Source: Phormidesmis sp. RL_2_1 (lineage in GTDB: Bacteria > Cyanobacteriota > Cyanobacteriia > Phormidesmidales > Phormidesmidaceae). From it: a DNA stretch of 40,413 nt. The translations under genes and the position numbers were made by a program. Positions 25,445-34,483 of the stretch are shown in pieces. The stretch spans positions 1-40,413 of the forward strand of contig JAAUPS010000016.1 of the NCBI GenBank assembly GCA_012033015.1, given 5' to 3'. Positions within the stretch are counted from its first letter, which is position 1. Every line of letters starts with the position of its first letter. The notes beneath the pieces were generated by a model, which saw only the letters and a program-made list of their open reading frames with translations, did not search any database and was not told the DNA's origin.

Positions 25445-26374
25445 ATGAGCGGGCCATCTGCTGTACTAGCCGCTTCTCCAGCAGCGGCTTGGGACTGGCT
25501 GATTGAGCCTTTTCAGCTCGGCTTTATGATCCGAGCACTGTGGGTCAGTGCCTTTGTCGGTCTCGTCTGCGCTGTGCTCTCCTGCTATGTCACGCTCAAA
25601 GGCTGGTCGCTCATGGGCGATGCGGTTTCTCACGCGGTCGTACCCGGTGTGGTTGTCGCCTATGCTTTGGGCCTACCGTTTGCGGTAGGGGCATTTATCT
25701 TTGGCTTTGGCGCTACGGTAGCCATAGGATATGTCAAGTCCAAAACTCGGCTCAAAGAAGATGCGGTGATAGGGGTCATTTTTACCGGATTTTTTGCCTT
25801 TGGGCTGGTGCTTGCCACTAAAATACCGAGTAATATTGATCTTTTTCATATTCTTTTTGGTAATGTTCTGGGCATTTCCCATCAAGACATTATGCAAACG
25901 CTCATTGCCGGAATAGCAACCTTGGCGATTATTCTGCTGCGCCGCAAAGACTTACTGCTGTTTTGCTTTGATCCTAATCATGCCAAAGCCATTGGGTTAA
26001 ATACTCAACTCATGTACTACACACTGCTGTCGGTGCTGGCTTTGACCATTGTGACCGCGCTGCAAACGGCCGGGATTGTGCTAGTGGTTGCGATGCTGGT
26101 TACACCGGGGGCGACAGCTTATCTCTTGAGCGACCGGTTTGACAATATGCTGATGATTTCTGTGGCCACCAGCGTGCTCTCTTGTTTCTTTGGCACGTAC
26201 TTGAGCTACCATCTAGATGCTTCTACGGGTGGCTGTATTGTTGTTTTGATGACGCTATTTTTTGTGGCGGCGATGGTGTTTGCGCCCAAACACGGTATTT
26301 TTTCACAGCACTTTCAGTCCACTGAAAATCAGTTTACTCGGCCTACTGAAAATCAGCCTACTGAAAATCAGTAG
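25445..26374 (+). CDS. mntB: Manganese ABC transporter permease MntB
   Basis: The 309-residue cluster 9 permease has about eight membrane segments. Typical blocks are SCYVTLKGWSLMGDAVSHAV, FFGLVLATK-like FAFGLVLATKIPSN, and VVAMLVTPGATAYLLSD. The C-terminus is a low-complexity tail with PTENQ repeated (15-bp DNA units at 26329-26373) directly before the stop. This tail is probably dispensable. It completes mntCAB; the order matches Synechocystis. Confidence 0.92.
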   Translation: MSGPSAVLAASPAAAWDWLIEPFQLGFMIRALWVSAFVGLVCAVLSCYVTLKGWSLMGDAVSHAVVPGVVVAYALGLPFAVGAFIFGFGATVAIGYVKSKTRLKEDAVIGVIFTGFFAFGLVLATKIPSNIDLFHILFGNVLGISHQDIMQTLIAGIATLAIILLRRKDLLLFCFDPNHAKAIGLNTQLMYYTLLSVLALTIVTALQTAGIVLVVAMLVTPGATAYLLSDRFDNMLMISVATSVLSCFFGTYLSYHLDASTGGCIVVLMTLFFVAAMVFAPKHGIFSQHFQSTENQFTRPTENQPTENQ

Positions 26375-26443
26375 CCTAACACCATCAGCGGTTAAACAGC
26401 CGTGACATGAGCGGGGCGGCATGAGAGGGCTTAATCATTGTAG

Positions 26444-27747
26444 ATGGTGCGAATGGATTTAATGGCTGAAGATTCACTTGCTCAAGATTCACTTGCTGAA
26501 GATTCACTTGCGGAAGATTCACTTGCTCATCTTATCGCGCTAGACCGTCAGCATGTTTGGCATCCTTATGCGGCGATGCCCAACCCCTTACCTGTATTTC
26601 CGGTACGCTCAGCCCAAGGGGTGCGTATTGAGTTAGAAGATGGGCGATCGCTGATCGATGGTATTTCTTCTTGGTGGACTTGCATTCATGGCTACAATCA
26701 TCCCCGATTAAACCGAGCCGCTCAGCGTCAAATGGCGAAAATGTCTCATGTGATGTTTGGGGGGCTGACCCATCGCCCAGCCGTGGCGTTGGCCAAAAAG
26801 CTAATAGATCTTACACCTGAGCCTTTACAGCACGTTTTCTTTTCAGATTCAGGCTCCGTAGCGGTGGAAGTAGCCATGAAAATGGCAGTGCAGTACTGGC
26901 ATAACAAAGGGCAACCGCAAAAGAACCGTTTCCTCACCATTCGCAATGGCTATCACGGGGATACCTTCGCAGCGATGTCTGCCTGCGATCCGATCAATGG
27001 AATGCATCACTTGTTTGGTGGATTGCTCATGCCGCAGTATTTTGCCAAAGCGCCCCAAGTACGCTTTGGTGAAGCTTGGCAAAAGGAAGATATTGCCAGC
27101 TTTGCCGCCTTATTAGAACAGTCACAGGAACGCATCGCCGCTGCCATTTTTGAACCTGTTGTTCAGAATGCAGGCGGTGTCCGCTTTTATCATCCAGACT
27201 ACGTTCGCAGCGCCAGCGAGCTGTGCAAACAACACAATGTGCTTCTCATTTTGGATGAAATTGCCACAGGATTTGGCCGTTCAGGCAAACTATTTGCCTG
27301 CGAGCACGCCGCTATTTCGCCAGATATTATGTGTGTTGGTAAAGCGCTCTCGGGCGGATTTATGTCTTTGGCGGCAACACTGACAACCACTCACATCAGT
27401 GAAACCTTTGCGGCTGGAGAGGCCGGTGTCTTTATGCATGGCCCGACTTTTATGGGAAACCCGTTAGCTTGCGCCGTTGCTTTAGAGAATTTGAACCTGC
27501 TGGAAAGCTACGACTGGCAGGCCAAGGTTGCGGCTATCGAAGCCCAGCTTCAGCAAGAGCTAGAACCTTGCCGTCAGCTCAAGGCGGTTAAAGATGTGCG
27601 TGTACTTGGTGCGATCGCGCTGTAGAGTTACACGAGCCAGTCGATATGGCCATTGTCCAACCGCAGTTCGTTTCACAAGGCGTGTGGCTCAGACCATTTG
27701 GTCGATTGCTGTACACCATGCCACCTTACATCATTCAGCCCCGATGA
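26444..27747 (+). CDS. bioA: Adenosylmethionine-8-amino-7-oxononanoate aminotransferase BioA (frameshift near C-terminus)
   Basis: The class III PLP aminotransferase converts KAPA to DAPA in biotin synthesis, using S-adenosylmethionine. It has [43 protein letters not shown], the PLP aspartate in [15 protein letters not shown], and the lysine in [16 protein letters not shown] base is lost near 27619-27624 after VRVLGAIAL; the frame resumes with [20 protein letters not shown] and ends at TGA 27747, ~434 residues. A further shift near 27736 would give ISPDELRSH, closer to the family ending. The N-terminus carries four repeats of AEDSL (15-bp units, 26465-26524) before the conserved start, so the true start is uncertain. 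Confidence 0.87.
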
Positions 27748-27865
27748 ATTGCGTAGCCATTACCGCTGCAATTTTATCAGGTGGCTATGACCCTATAAGG
27801 TCGCTGTATAAGGTAGCTGTGTTATGGGGCCGTATTACGGGGCTGTATTACGTTACCTCACTGGG

Positions 27866-28135
27866 CTATAAGCTGCGATGTCTGGCACAGGGCTTTTCCC
27901 AGCTTTGCTGAATCACCTGGGCGAGCATTTCTTTAGAAGCAGACGCGCAGCGTACGACACTCCAGAGTTGAATGGCTTCTGTCGGAGATTGAATATTTGC
28001 CTGCAAAGGTTGAAAGCTGCTGCACTGACAGTCAATATCGAGTGCTTGAAGGCGGTGATATACTTGCCAGCGATCTTCGCAATGAATGGTGGTGTGAATA
28101 GAGGGATGCGTGGATGCAGAATGAGATGCTGACAC
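27866..28135 (-). CDS. Conserved hypothetical protein, cyanobacterial
   Basis: The protein has 89 residues from GTG 28135. The central part (HCEDRWQVYHRLQALDIDCQ, then a short QPLQANIQSP and AIQLWSVVRCA) resembles a small cyanobacterial protein I have seen but cannot name. It has no membrane segment or signal, and the DRWQVYHRL and LWSVVR blocks look like a compact alpha/beta fold. The N-terminal ~14 residues are Ser/His-rich and may not be translated. The gene is divergent from dps across 609 bp. Function is unknown. Confidence 0.6.
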   Translation of the reverse strand: MSASHSASTHPSIHTTIHCEDRWQVYHRLQALDIDCQCSSFQPLQANIQSPTEAIQLWSVVRCASASKEMLAQVIQQSWEKPCARHRSL

Positions 28136-28744
28136 TTAAGATTAATCTCCAAAGTTAAGTAGTGTGGACAAATTAAGCAGTGTGGATGGGTTGACAGAAG
28201 ATATTCCCAAATAGTCGGGGCAACTATAACTGGGTCACAATTGGGGCAAACAGTAGGGCCTACCTACTCACTGAGCGAGATAGCGCAATCGCATAAAATA
28301 TAAGAGCTGGAAATCGTTGAAAGATCAGCCCTCCAACGGCGTATCAGGATGGGAGGGAAGGATACTGACAAGAGCATAAATGAGAAAAAATTCTATTTAG
28401 GGCATAAGAAAAATTAAGGCAAGCAACACAGATCATTACGAGTTATCGATATAAAAATGGTTTAACGAGAAGATACTCTCAATAGAGCGCTTCGGTAGCT
28501 CTATCTTTCTCAAGTCTGTAAGTTACAGATCACTACGCTACATATGGATTGAGGGCGCTCTCTTACCGAAGCTTGGGGCGAGCTGCTGTCGGGCACTTTC
28601 GCTGCCCGCTATATCAGCACTATTGAGAATTTGTATCAGTTTAAATGCATCAAGGCCCTCTCACTGAGCGGTTTTCAAGAATTTTCAATCCACTATACTA
28701 ATAGTGAAGTAGAACAAATATTTAAATCAGGAGCCTTCCATCCT
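28136..28744. other. Structured leader between the hypothetical gene and dps
   Basis: No gene is seen, but there are several inverted repeats: GCTTCGGTA (28489) with TACCGAAGC (28564); AGAGCGC (28484-28490) with GCGCTCT (28554-28560); a 15-bp palindrome TCTGTAAGTTACAGA (28515); CGGGCA/TGCCCG (28590-28608); and CACTATACTAATAGTG (28691), which contains a TATACT that could be a -10 box. The first two pairings cross each other, so they are mutually exclusive or form a pseudoknot. Confidence 0.6.
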
Positions 28745-29281
28745 ATGGCTATTTCATCTGCTGTAATGACGCCTTTTGGGCAAGTTGCCGACAACGCAAT
28801 TCTTCTAGAAAAATCGGTGACAGAGCCGATTTGCGAAGGGCTTAATATTGCCTTGGCAAGTATGCAGGGCATTTATGTGCAGTACCAAAAACATCACTTC
28901 GTGGTTGAAGGTGCTGAATTTTATCAGCTTCATCAGTTTTTTGAAGAGAGCTACGATGATACCAAAGGCCACGTTCACGATATTGGTGAGCGCTTAGATG
29001 GGCTTGGAGGTGTGCCGGTCGCTAGCTTTTCTAAGCTGGCTGAGCTGTGCTGTTTTGAGCAAGAGCCAGATGGTATATATGGTTGCCTCCAAATGGTAAA
29101 AAACGATTTGCAAGCTGAGCAGGCAATTATTCAGGTATTGCGTCGTAATGCTGCTCAAGCTGAAAGTTTGGGCGATAGAGCGACCCGTTATCTGTACGAA
29201 GGCATTTTGCTAAAGACGGAAGAGCGCGCCTATCACTTAAATCACTTCCTTGCTTCTGATACGTTGGTCAGATTGAGCTAG
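28745..29281 (+). CDS. dps: Dps-family ferritin-like protein
   Basis: The protein has 178 residues from ATG 28745 with AGGAG eleven bases upstream. The frame is open 38 codons earlier, but that part has no family features. The four-helix Dps core is clear: [74 protein letters not shown]. The ferroxidase site normally uses two His, one Asp and one Glu. Here the Asp position is His (HVHDIGER), as reported for the three-histidine centre of Thermosynechococcus DpsA. The protein stores iron and protects DNA from peroxide. Its stop is followed in frame by three more stops, each 15 bp apart. Confidence 0.92.
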   Translation: MAISSAVMTPFGQVADNAILLEKSVTEPICEGLNIALASMQGIYVQYQKHHFVVEGAEFYQLHQFFEESYDDTKGHVHDIGERLDGLGGVPVASFSKLAELCCFEQEPDGIYGCLQMVKNDLQAEQAIIQVLRRNAAQAESLGDRATRYLYEGILLKTEERAYHLNHFLASDTLVRLS

Positions 29282-29332
29282 AGCCGTTTGAGCTAGAGCC
29301 GTTTGAGCTAAAGCCGTTTGAGCTAAAGCCGT
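29273..29332. repeat. Four tandem copies of a 15-bp unit carrying the dps stop codon
   Basis: TTGAGCTAGAGCCGT is repeated twice and TTGAGCTAAAGCCGT twice. In the dps frame the units read L-S-stop-S-R, giving TAG, TAG, TAA and TAA at 29279, 29294, 29309 and 29324. Confidence 0.95.
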
Positions 29333-29375
29333 GATGCAAGCGAACAGCAAAACAACGTTCATATCAACCCTAGAG

Positions 29376-29439
29376 CGAGAGTTCACAACAGATTGACGGG
29401 AATACACCTTGTTGATCTATGCAGGACTCTCGTTTTTTT
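29376..29439 (+). terminator. Probable intrinsic terminator of dps
   Basis: CGAGAGT (29376-29382) pairs with ACTCTCG (29426-29432), directly followed by seven T. A shorter inner helix (CAACA/TGTTG) lies in the long loop. Confidence 0.65.
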
Positions 29440-29714
29440 AGTTCGAGGGCCATATATGTCTATGTCTATTATCTATGACTGTTATACGTCTATGTCTATG
29501 ACTGTTATGCTGATGTCCTCATTTTTTTGTTCGCCTTCATTATATACTTTTAATTGACAATAAGTGTCAAGAAGATTAAGCGAGGCTTATCAACACAGTT
29601 CGTTGCCAGCGAATTTCCTGATAAGTTACGTATTTCAGTGCCTATCAGGCAGTGCATACGAGCTTTTTGAGGGATGCTAGCCCAAAGCTGCCTGATTTAT
29701 TTACCGTTACACAA

Positions 29715-29730
29715 GATATAATCATTATCA
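29715..29730. promoter_or_regulatory. Fur-like box upstream of the [2Fe-2S] gene
   Basis: GATATAATCATTATCA matches the right half of the classic Fur consensus (ATAATCATTATC) almost base for base. It lies 86 bp before the chosen start codon. Confidence 0.55.
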
Positions 29731-29815
29731 ATAGTGAATGTGGGATATCGTTTATTTATTTCACCGCCTGCATCACACCATTCCTGCATCACACCATTTG
29801 AGGCTAGTCGCACTG

Positions 29816-30442
29816 ATGACCCAAGCTATTGGGGATATAACGTCAACTCAGTTTTGTTGTTCGGGCCGTTTTTTATCTTTTCTGCCTGGAGAAAAGTCTC
29901 CTTATCAGGCCCTTGCCTTGGCAGTAGTGCAGGTGAGTCGAGCACCGAGTGAGCTAACTGGCACTGTCCAGGTGAAGCTGGGCAAGGCGTTGCGCCTAAT
30001 GATGTATCGGTATCTAGCCCCTCAAGACTGGATCACAGTTGTAGGTCAAGGCAAATTTGATCTGCGCAGTGGGCAAATGCAGTGGAAGGCGCGTGAAATT
30101 GTTAAGATATCGCCTCAGCTCGCCCCTCAGCGCTTAGCAGAAAATGCTTTGGCTGAGCGAGAGCATTGTCTGCAAAATTCTACTCAGCCGAAACAGGACG
30201 TGACTCGGGTGCTCATTTGTCAGGAATCTGGTTGTCGTCAGCGGGGGAGCTTGGCGGTTAGTCAGGCGGTTGAAGCCGCCCTTGCAAAGACAGGCCGCTC
30301 ACAGCAGATAACGGTACAGGCTACAGGCTGTATGAAACGCTGCAAGGCAGGGCCAAATATGGTGATGCTGCCTGCTAGGGCAAGCTATCAGCGGATAACG
30401 CCCGAGCAAGCCAGCTCACTCATCGCTTCGGATGAGGTGTGA
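29816..30442 (+). CDS. [2Fe-2S] thioredoxin-like ferredoxin domain protein
   Basis: The protein has 208 residues from ATG 29816. The frame opens at 29738, but homologues as I recall them begin about ten residues before GRFLSF. The N-terminal domain (GRFLSFLPGEKSPYQALALA, GTVQVKLGKALRLMM, DWITVVGQGKFDLRSG) is a beta-rich cyanobacterial domain. The C-terminal domain carries the cluster cysteines in VLICQESGCRQRG and ATGCMKRCKAGPNMV, the spacing of thioredoxin-like [2Fe-2S] ferredoxins. An electron-transfer or cluster-sensing role is inferred. A Fur-like box 86 bp upstream suggests iron control. Its 3' end overlaps the convergent hydrolase gene by 23 bp. Confidence 0.8.
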   Translation: MTQAIGDITSTQFCCSGRFLSFLPGEKSPYQALALAVVQVSRAPSELTGTVQVKLGKALRLMMYRYLAPQDWITVVGQGKFDLRSGQMQWKAREIVKISPQLAPQRLAENALAEREHCLQNSTQPKQDVTRVLICQESGCRQRGSLAVSQAVEAALAKTGRSQQITVQATGCMKRCKAGPNMVMLPARASYQRITPEQASSLIASDEV

Positions 30443-31172
30443 ATGTTATTTGTGACCCAGTTGATAATGTCTGCCAATGTTGCGCGATCGCATCTGCTAC
30501 CGCTTCAAAGTGGTGGAACTGAAAAAAGTGATGACCTTGCGGACAAACCCAAAGGCGATCGCCCGGTTTCATCCAGTCATACCACGCTTGCTGCTGTTGA
30601 AAAGAGACAATAGCATCAAATTCGCCACTGCACACCAGTAAAGGAACCTCTACGCCACCGGGTGATATTTTGGTGTGGTGGGCCAGAGAATGGAGCGTGA
30701 GGTGATTGTCCAAATCTTGAGATAGCAGTTGGGCGATCGCTTTGGTTAATCTACAAGGTTGTTGACCAAACAACAGTCGCGTCATCTGGGCTAGAACCAT
30801 CTCTCGGCTACAGGGTAAGAGCCTTCTGAGCGCGTAGTAATGGGCCTGCCAATTCACCGCCGGGAGCGCTCCAACTGAGAGCAGCGTGAGTGAAGCAACA
30901 TTTTCGGGATGCTGACGCGTATACATCAGTGCCACCACACCGCTCACCCCATGACCCAACAAATGGACTTTGCGAGGCGGTGTGGTGGCTTGACACAAAT
31001 ATTCATGCAAAGCCGCAACAACAGCTTCTAGCGAACAAGGCTCATCTAACGTCTGGCAATAATCCCAGCGACGAATCGGCGCGCATTGTGTCAGTGTTGC
31101 CAGCAGCCGCTGGTCAAAACATTTGAGAGAGGGGCTAATCGATAGCCAAAGTACGTCAACATTACGATTCAT
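30420..31172 (-). CDS. Alpha/beta hydrolase-fold protein lacking the nucleophile
   Basis: The 250-residue protein has the alpha/beta hydrolase layout. The elbow reads LLGHGVSGVVAL, so the usual GxSxG serine is replaced by Gly (GHGVS). The acid may be in CSGEFDAIVS and a His in CPQGHHFFQFHHF. The family block NWQAHYYALRRLLPCSREMVLAQM is one I associate with a cyanobacterial subfamily of unknown substrate. Without the nucleophile it is probably a non-enzymatic or altered member. No signal peptide is present. It converges on the [2Fe-2S] gene; a 280-bp AT-rich stretch with no recognised signals separates it from the insertion element. Confidence 0.78.
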   Translation of the reverse strand: MNRNVDVLWLSISPSLKCFDQRLLATLTQCAPIRRWDYCQTLDEPCSLEAVVAALHEYLCQATTPPRKVHLLGHGVSGVVALMYTRQHPENVASLTLLSVGALPAVNWQAHYYALRRLLPCSREMVLAQMTRLLFGQQPCRLTKAIAQLLSQDLDNHLTLHSLAHHTKISPGGVEVPLLVCSGEFDAIVSFQQQQAWYDWMKPGDRLWVCPQGHHFFQFHHFEAVADAIAQHWQTLSTGSQITFTPHPKR

Positions 31173-31452
31173 GGAGATGAGTCCTAAGGGTTGAGGAAGA
31201 TAAACTTGTCGTCATCGCCTTTATTGACTTTAAGTCTCAACAAGCTACTGAAGTGAGTATAGCTTAGTTTTTCTTTAATAGGAATAGTTTTCAATAAATT
31301 AGAGTTTTTTATCCCTGAATATACTGATAAAACTTACTTTTTGCCAGAACATTATCGATATTAGAGTCATGACTATTAATAAATATTCCCTTTAATGTTT
31401 ACTGTGATATGAGACAAGGGTTTAAGAGAAAGTATTTAAGAGAAAGGGTTTA

Positions 31453-32579
31453 AGTAGACATACAGAATATTTTGTAAGATGGGAGAGTACGAATACTCCT
31501 CATGATTCCCGCCCATGCCAGCCCCCCTTCGAGCCATCCTGAACGAAGCTGAACAACGAACGCTGCGTGAGCTTCGCATAGCTTCGTGCGTGCCGTATCG
31601 AGTGAGGGATCGAGCTCACATGGTGTTGCTCAATGCAGAAGGCTGGAATGCTCCCACCCTCGCTGAGCTGTTTGATTGTCATGAGCATACCGCACGAGCG
31701 GCCATCAAAAGCTGGAAAGAGTTCGGGCTAGGCGGTTTGTGGGAAGCGCAAGGCCGTGGTAGTAAACCCACCTGGCAATCTGAAGACTTAGCGGCTCTGA
31801 CGCAATGGCTCACAGAGGATGGCCGTACCTATAACAGCGAACAATTGGCCGTGAAGCTTCGTGAGGAAGGGGGAGTAGCGCTCAGTTCGACGCAGATTCG
31901 ACGTATTCTAAAAAAAAACCTGGCGTTGGAAACGCACGCGTCAAAGTCACCGCTCTCGACAAGACCTTGAGGCTAAAGCCTTGGCAGAAGAGCACTTGGC
32001 TGTTCTAGAGCAAGCAGCAGCAGCGGGGCATATCAAGTTGAAATTCTTGGACGAAACGGGCTGCTGCCGATGGTCTCCCGTCAGCTATACCTACAGCCTC
32101 ATCGGTGAGCAGATTCGATTCGAGCAAACGACTCGTCGGGGACAGCGGGTGAGCCTCCTAGGGGTGTGGGATCCCCAGGAGCACTTTGACTATGCCTGAG
32201 TCCTCGGGGGCTGCAACGGAGCACGCTACCTGGACGTGATGGAGTGGCTAGCGACCAAGGCCGCAAAGACCTTCGCTGACACCGGCCAACTGACATTCAT
32301 CGTCCAAGATCATTGCTCTATTCACAAAAGCAAAGCTGTTCAAGCCGCTTGGCCTCGGTGGCAAGCACAGGGACTCTTTGGGTTATTTTTGCCACCCTAT
32401 TGCTCTGAACTTAATCCGATTGAAGGACAGTGGCATCAGCTCAAGACCCATGAAATCGCTGGGCACATGTTTGAGGATGAAGACGAACTGATGGAAGCCC
32501 TTGTCGATGGCATGATTGATCGCAGCGTTCGCGGCGAATATAGCCTTGACCGTCTAATAATTAATTATGTCTAGCTACT
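31453..32579 (+). mobile_element. IS630-family insertion sequence, degenerate
   Basis: The 1127-bp element has ends AGTAG (31453-31457) and CTACT (32575-32579), flanked on both sides by TA (31451-31452, 32580-32581), the IS630 target duplication. Inside, the imperfect terminal repeats continue: ACATA and an AT-rich block, then GATGG on the left and, read inward from the right, ACATA, an AT-rich block and GACGG. The transposase fills nearly all of it. The right end abuts the futA terminator. Ends were set by eye, so an error of a few bases is possible. Confidence 0.7.
31515..32574 (+). pseudogene. IS630 transposase, broken by frameshift and stop
   Basis: The N-terminal part is a helix-turn-helix region (TLAELFDCHEHTARAAIKSW, GGLWEAQGRGSKP). 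The DDE residues are present: Asp in KLKFLDETGCCRW, Asp in TFIVQDHCSIHKSK, and Glu in PPYCSELNPIEGQWHQLK. The frame changes in A9 at 31910-31918: one A fewer, or two more, joins RRILKK to TWRWKRTR. A TGA at 32197 interrupts FDYA-LVLGG. The A9 could allow transcriptional slippage, which some insertion sequences use, but the TGA would still stop translation. The stop TAG (32572) lies in the right terminal repeat. Confidence 0.82.
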
Positions 32580-32594
32580 TAAGAGAATACTCAT

Positions 32595-32668
32595 AAAAAA
32601 GCGCACGATCTCAGGTGAAACCATGCGCCAATTCAGTCAGACACGCAATCTTGAAAACATGAGATCGT
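32595..32668 (-). terminator. Probable intrinsic terminator of futA
   Basis: On the minus strand ACGATCTCA pairs with TGAGATCGT (9 bp, arms 32660-32668 and 32605-32613), followed by GCGC and six T. It begins 35 bp past the futA stop. Confidence 0.65.
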
Positions 32669-32702
32669 TTGGGATGCTCGCAGGCTAACCCATTGGAGAA
32701 CC

Positions 32703-33752
32703 TTACGCCCAGCCGACTCGATCCATCAACTGTACGGCGGCGGCTTGGTTCTCACCATACAGTGCAACATTTACGGTATCGTCTTTGAAAGTTCCGAAAC
32801 CTGCCACTATCTCATCTAGTTCGACGCCTTCTACTACCGGGTACTCGCTGTTGCCCTTGGCAAAAAACTCTTGTGCCTCAGATTCAGACAAATATTCGAG
32901 AAACTGTTGGGCTGCGCTAGGGTGAGGTGCCGTCAAAACAACCCCCGCACCACTGATATTGACATGCACACCTCGGTCATTTTGGTTCGGAAAGAAAACT
33001 CCTATTTTATCGAAAACTGCTTTTTTCGAAGGATCTTCCTCTAAGGCATAACGGGGAAGATAGTAAGTGTTTGCGATCGCTAACTCTCCTAAGCCAGCAG
33101 CGGCGGCTTCTATTTGAGCGCGATCATTGCCTTCAGGCGGGCGCGCAAAATTTCTCACCAAAGCCTCGGCCCACGCTTCTGTGGCTTCTACCCCATGGGC
33201 GGCAATCAAAGAAGCCACCAAAGACTGGTTATAGATATTGTCAGAAGATCGAATGAGAATCTTGCCGCGCCAACGCGCATCCGCTAAGTCTTCATAGGTC
33301 GAGAGATCAGTCGCCTCAACCGCATCTTTGTTGTACATGATTACACGGGCTCGCTTAGAAAAGCCAAACCACTTACCGTCAGGATGTCTGAGGTTCTCAG
33401 GAATGTTGCGATTGAGCACTGCAGAAGTCACCGGCGCAAAGATACCAGCTTGATCTGCTCGCCACAGCATTCCGGCATCAACCGTCATAAAGACATCGGC
33501 AGGACTGTTGCTCCCTTCAGCGTTCAGCCTCTCTAGTAATTCTTCCGCTTTCCCTTCGAGCAAATTTACCCGAATACCCGTGAGTTCAGTGAACGTCTCG
33601 TAAAGCTCATTATCGGTGTTGTAATGACGGGACGAATAAAGATTGACCTCACCTGTTTGAGCCCGACTAGGCCGGGGAAACACTTGGGTCGCGGCCAGTC
33701 CTGCTGTAGCAGCCGCCCCTCGGATGATGAGCGACCTTCTAGAAAGTTTCAT
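32703..33752 (-). CDS. futA: Iron(III) ABC transporter substrate-binding protein FutA
   Basis: The protein has 349 residues. The N-terminus MKLSRRSLIIRG is a twin-arginine signal, with likely cleavage after SRAQ (near residue 32). The mature part begins EVNLYSSRHYNTDNELY, where His and Tyr are iron ligands in FutA/IdiA. TYYLPRYAL carries the paired tyrosines, and GVHVNISGAGVV is also typical. It binds ferric iron in the periplasm for FutB. The FutB permease gene lies 3.9 kb away on the other strand, with the fur genes between. A Fur-like palindrome (33803) precedes the gene. No futC ATPase gene is in the window. Confidence 0.93.
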   Translation of the reverse strand: MKLSRRSLIIRGAAATAGLAATQVFPRPSRAQTGEVNLYSSRHYNTDNELYETFTELTGIRVNLLEGKAEELLERLNAEGSNSPADVFMTVDAGMLWRADQAGIFAPVTSAVLNRNIPENLRHPDGKWFGFSKRARVIMYNKDAVEATDLSTYEDLADARWRGKILIRSSDNIYNQSLVASLIAAHGVEATEAWAEALVRNFARPPEGNDRAQIEAAAAGLGELAIANTYYLPRYALEEDPSKKAVFDKIGVFFPNQNDRGVHVNISGAGVVLTAPHPSAAQQFLEYLSESEAQEFFAKGNSEYPVVEGVELDEIVAGFGTFKDDTVNVALYGENQAAAVQLMDRVGWA

Positions 33753-33802
33753 ATCGTACTGTCCTTACTGATAAATCAGTGAAATTTGAGATGAAAACAC
33801 TT

Positions 33803-33816
33803 TATCACTAATGATA
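33803..33816. promoter_or_regulatory. Fur-like palindrome upstream of futA
   Basis: TATCACTAATGATA is an inverted repeat (TATCA/TGATA, 4-bp spacer) in an AT-rich region, 51 bp before the futA start. It resembles the core of a Fur box but is not a full match. Confidence 0.5.
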
Positions 33817-33956
33817 TTAATTCTCGACTAATTTTTCTAAAAATCTCAAAACAACTATGTAGCAGCAGCTAGAATTACTTTCCAAGCTAAAAATGCTTAC
33901 GCTATTGACAATGAATATCTTTATAAAAGTCCTCTGGGCCGATACTTCTAAGGCCC

Positions 33957-34010
33957 GTCTTAATCTGGTTTTTAAGACCATTTATGGCAGTACCCGGATG
34001 CATTCGGGTA
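33957..34010. terminator. Two hairpins after the fur paralogue
   Basis: TACCCG-GATGCATT-CGGGTA (33991-34010) starts 3 bp past the stop of the gene at 34014. GTCTTAA/TTAAGAC (33957-33978) follows. Neither has a clear T-run. The first has the same eight-base loop as the hairpin at 37344. Confidence 0.45.
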
Positions 34011-34013
34011 TCG

Positions 34014-34463
34014 CTACCAAGGTTTTTCTACTCTGCAGCTAGCGCAGATGCCGTATAGCGTGAGCTGGCAGTCTAGTACATGGTAACCAGCCGTTTGTGC
34101 CGTCCGCTCACCAATTTTGGCCACAGAATTTTCCACAAACTCCAGTGTCGTATTGCAATGAACGCACACAATATGGTGGTGATCGCGCAAGGGCCGATTC
34201 AGCTCGTAATGCTTGTGCCCTTCGGCCAACTCTAGCTCGCGTAGCAGTCCTAGATAAACCATCAAATGTAATGTCCGATACACCGTCGATAGGCTAATCC
34301 GTTCACCATCTTTCTCCAAAATGTTGTGCAGCTCTTCTGCACTCAAATGTTCGCCTTGGGACAGTTCCATGAAGATGCTCAAAACTTTCTGCCGCTGCGG
34401 GGTAGAGCGATATCCTCGTGCATTTAGCTCATCTTTGAGAGCCTCATCCGACAGAAAAGTCAT
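34014..34463 (-). CDS. Fur-family regulator, FurA-like paralogue
   Basis: The 149-residue protein has a winged-helix N-terminus (YRSTPQRQKVLSIF; recognition helix ISLSTVYRTLHLMVYLGLL) and a metal-binding C-terminal domain. The regulatory metal site includes HYELN and DHHHIVCVHC; a structural zinc site may be formed by CVHC and CASC. It is closer to FurA than to the zinc (Zur) or peroxide (PerR) types, judged by the ELELAEGHKHYELN block shared with the neighbour. A Fur-like box lies at its own promoter, suggesting auto- or cross-regulation. Two FurA-like proteins side by side next to futA point to a specialised iron role, which is inference. Confidence 0.88.
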   Translation of the reverse strand: MTFLSDEALKDELNARGYRSTPQRQKVLSIFMELSQGEHLSAEELHNILEKDGERISLSTVYRTLHLMVYLGLLRELELAEGHKHYELNRPLRDHHHIVCVHCNTTLEFVENSVAKIGERTAQTAGYHVLDCQLTLYGICASCRVEKPW

Positions 34464-34483
34464 AGCGCTTTCGTATCTAAATT

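Larger units (their letters stand above)
29282..29815. other. dps to [2Fe-2S] gene intergenic region
   Basis: Besides the 15-bp array and terminator, it holds repeats of GTCTATGTCTAT/ATGACTGTTAT (29455-29515), a palindrome TTGACAATAAGTGTCAA (29554-29570), an inverted pair CTTATCA/TGATAAG around 29586-29625, and a Fur-like box. Confidence 0.6.
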
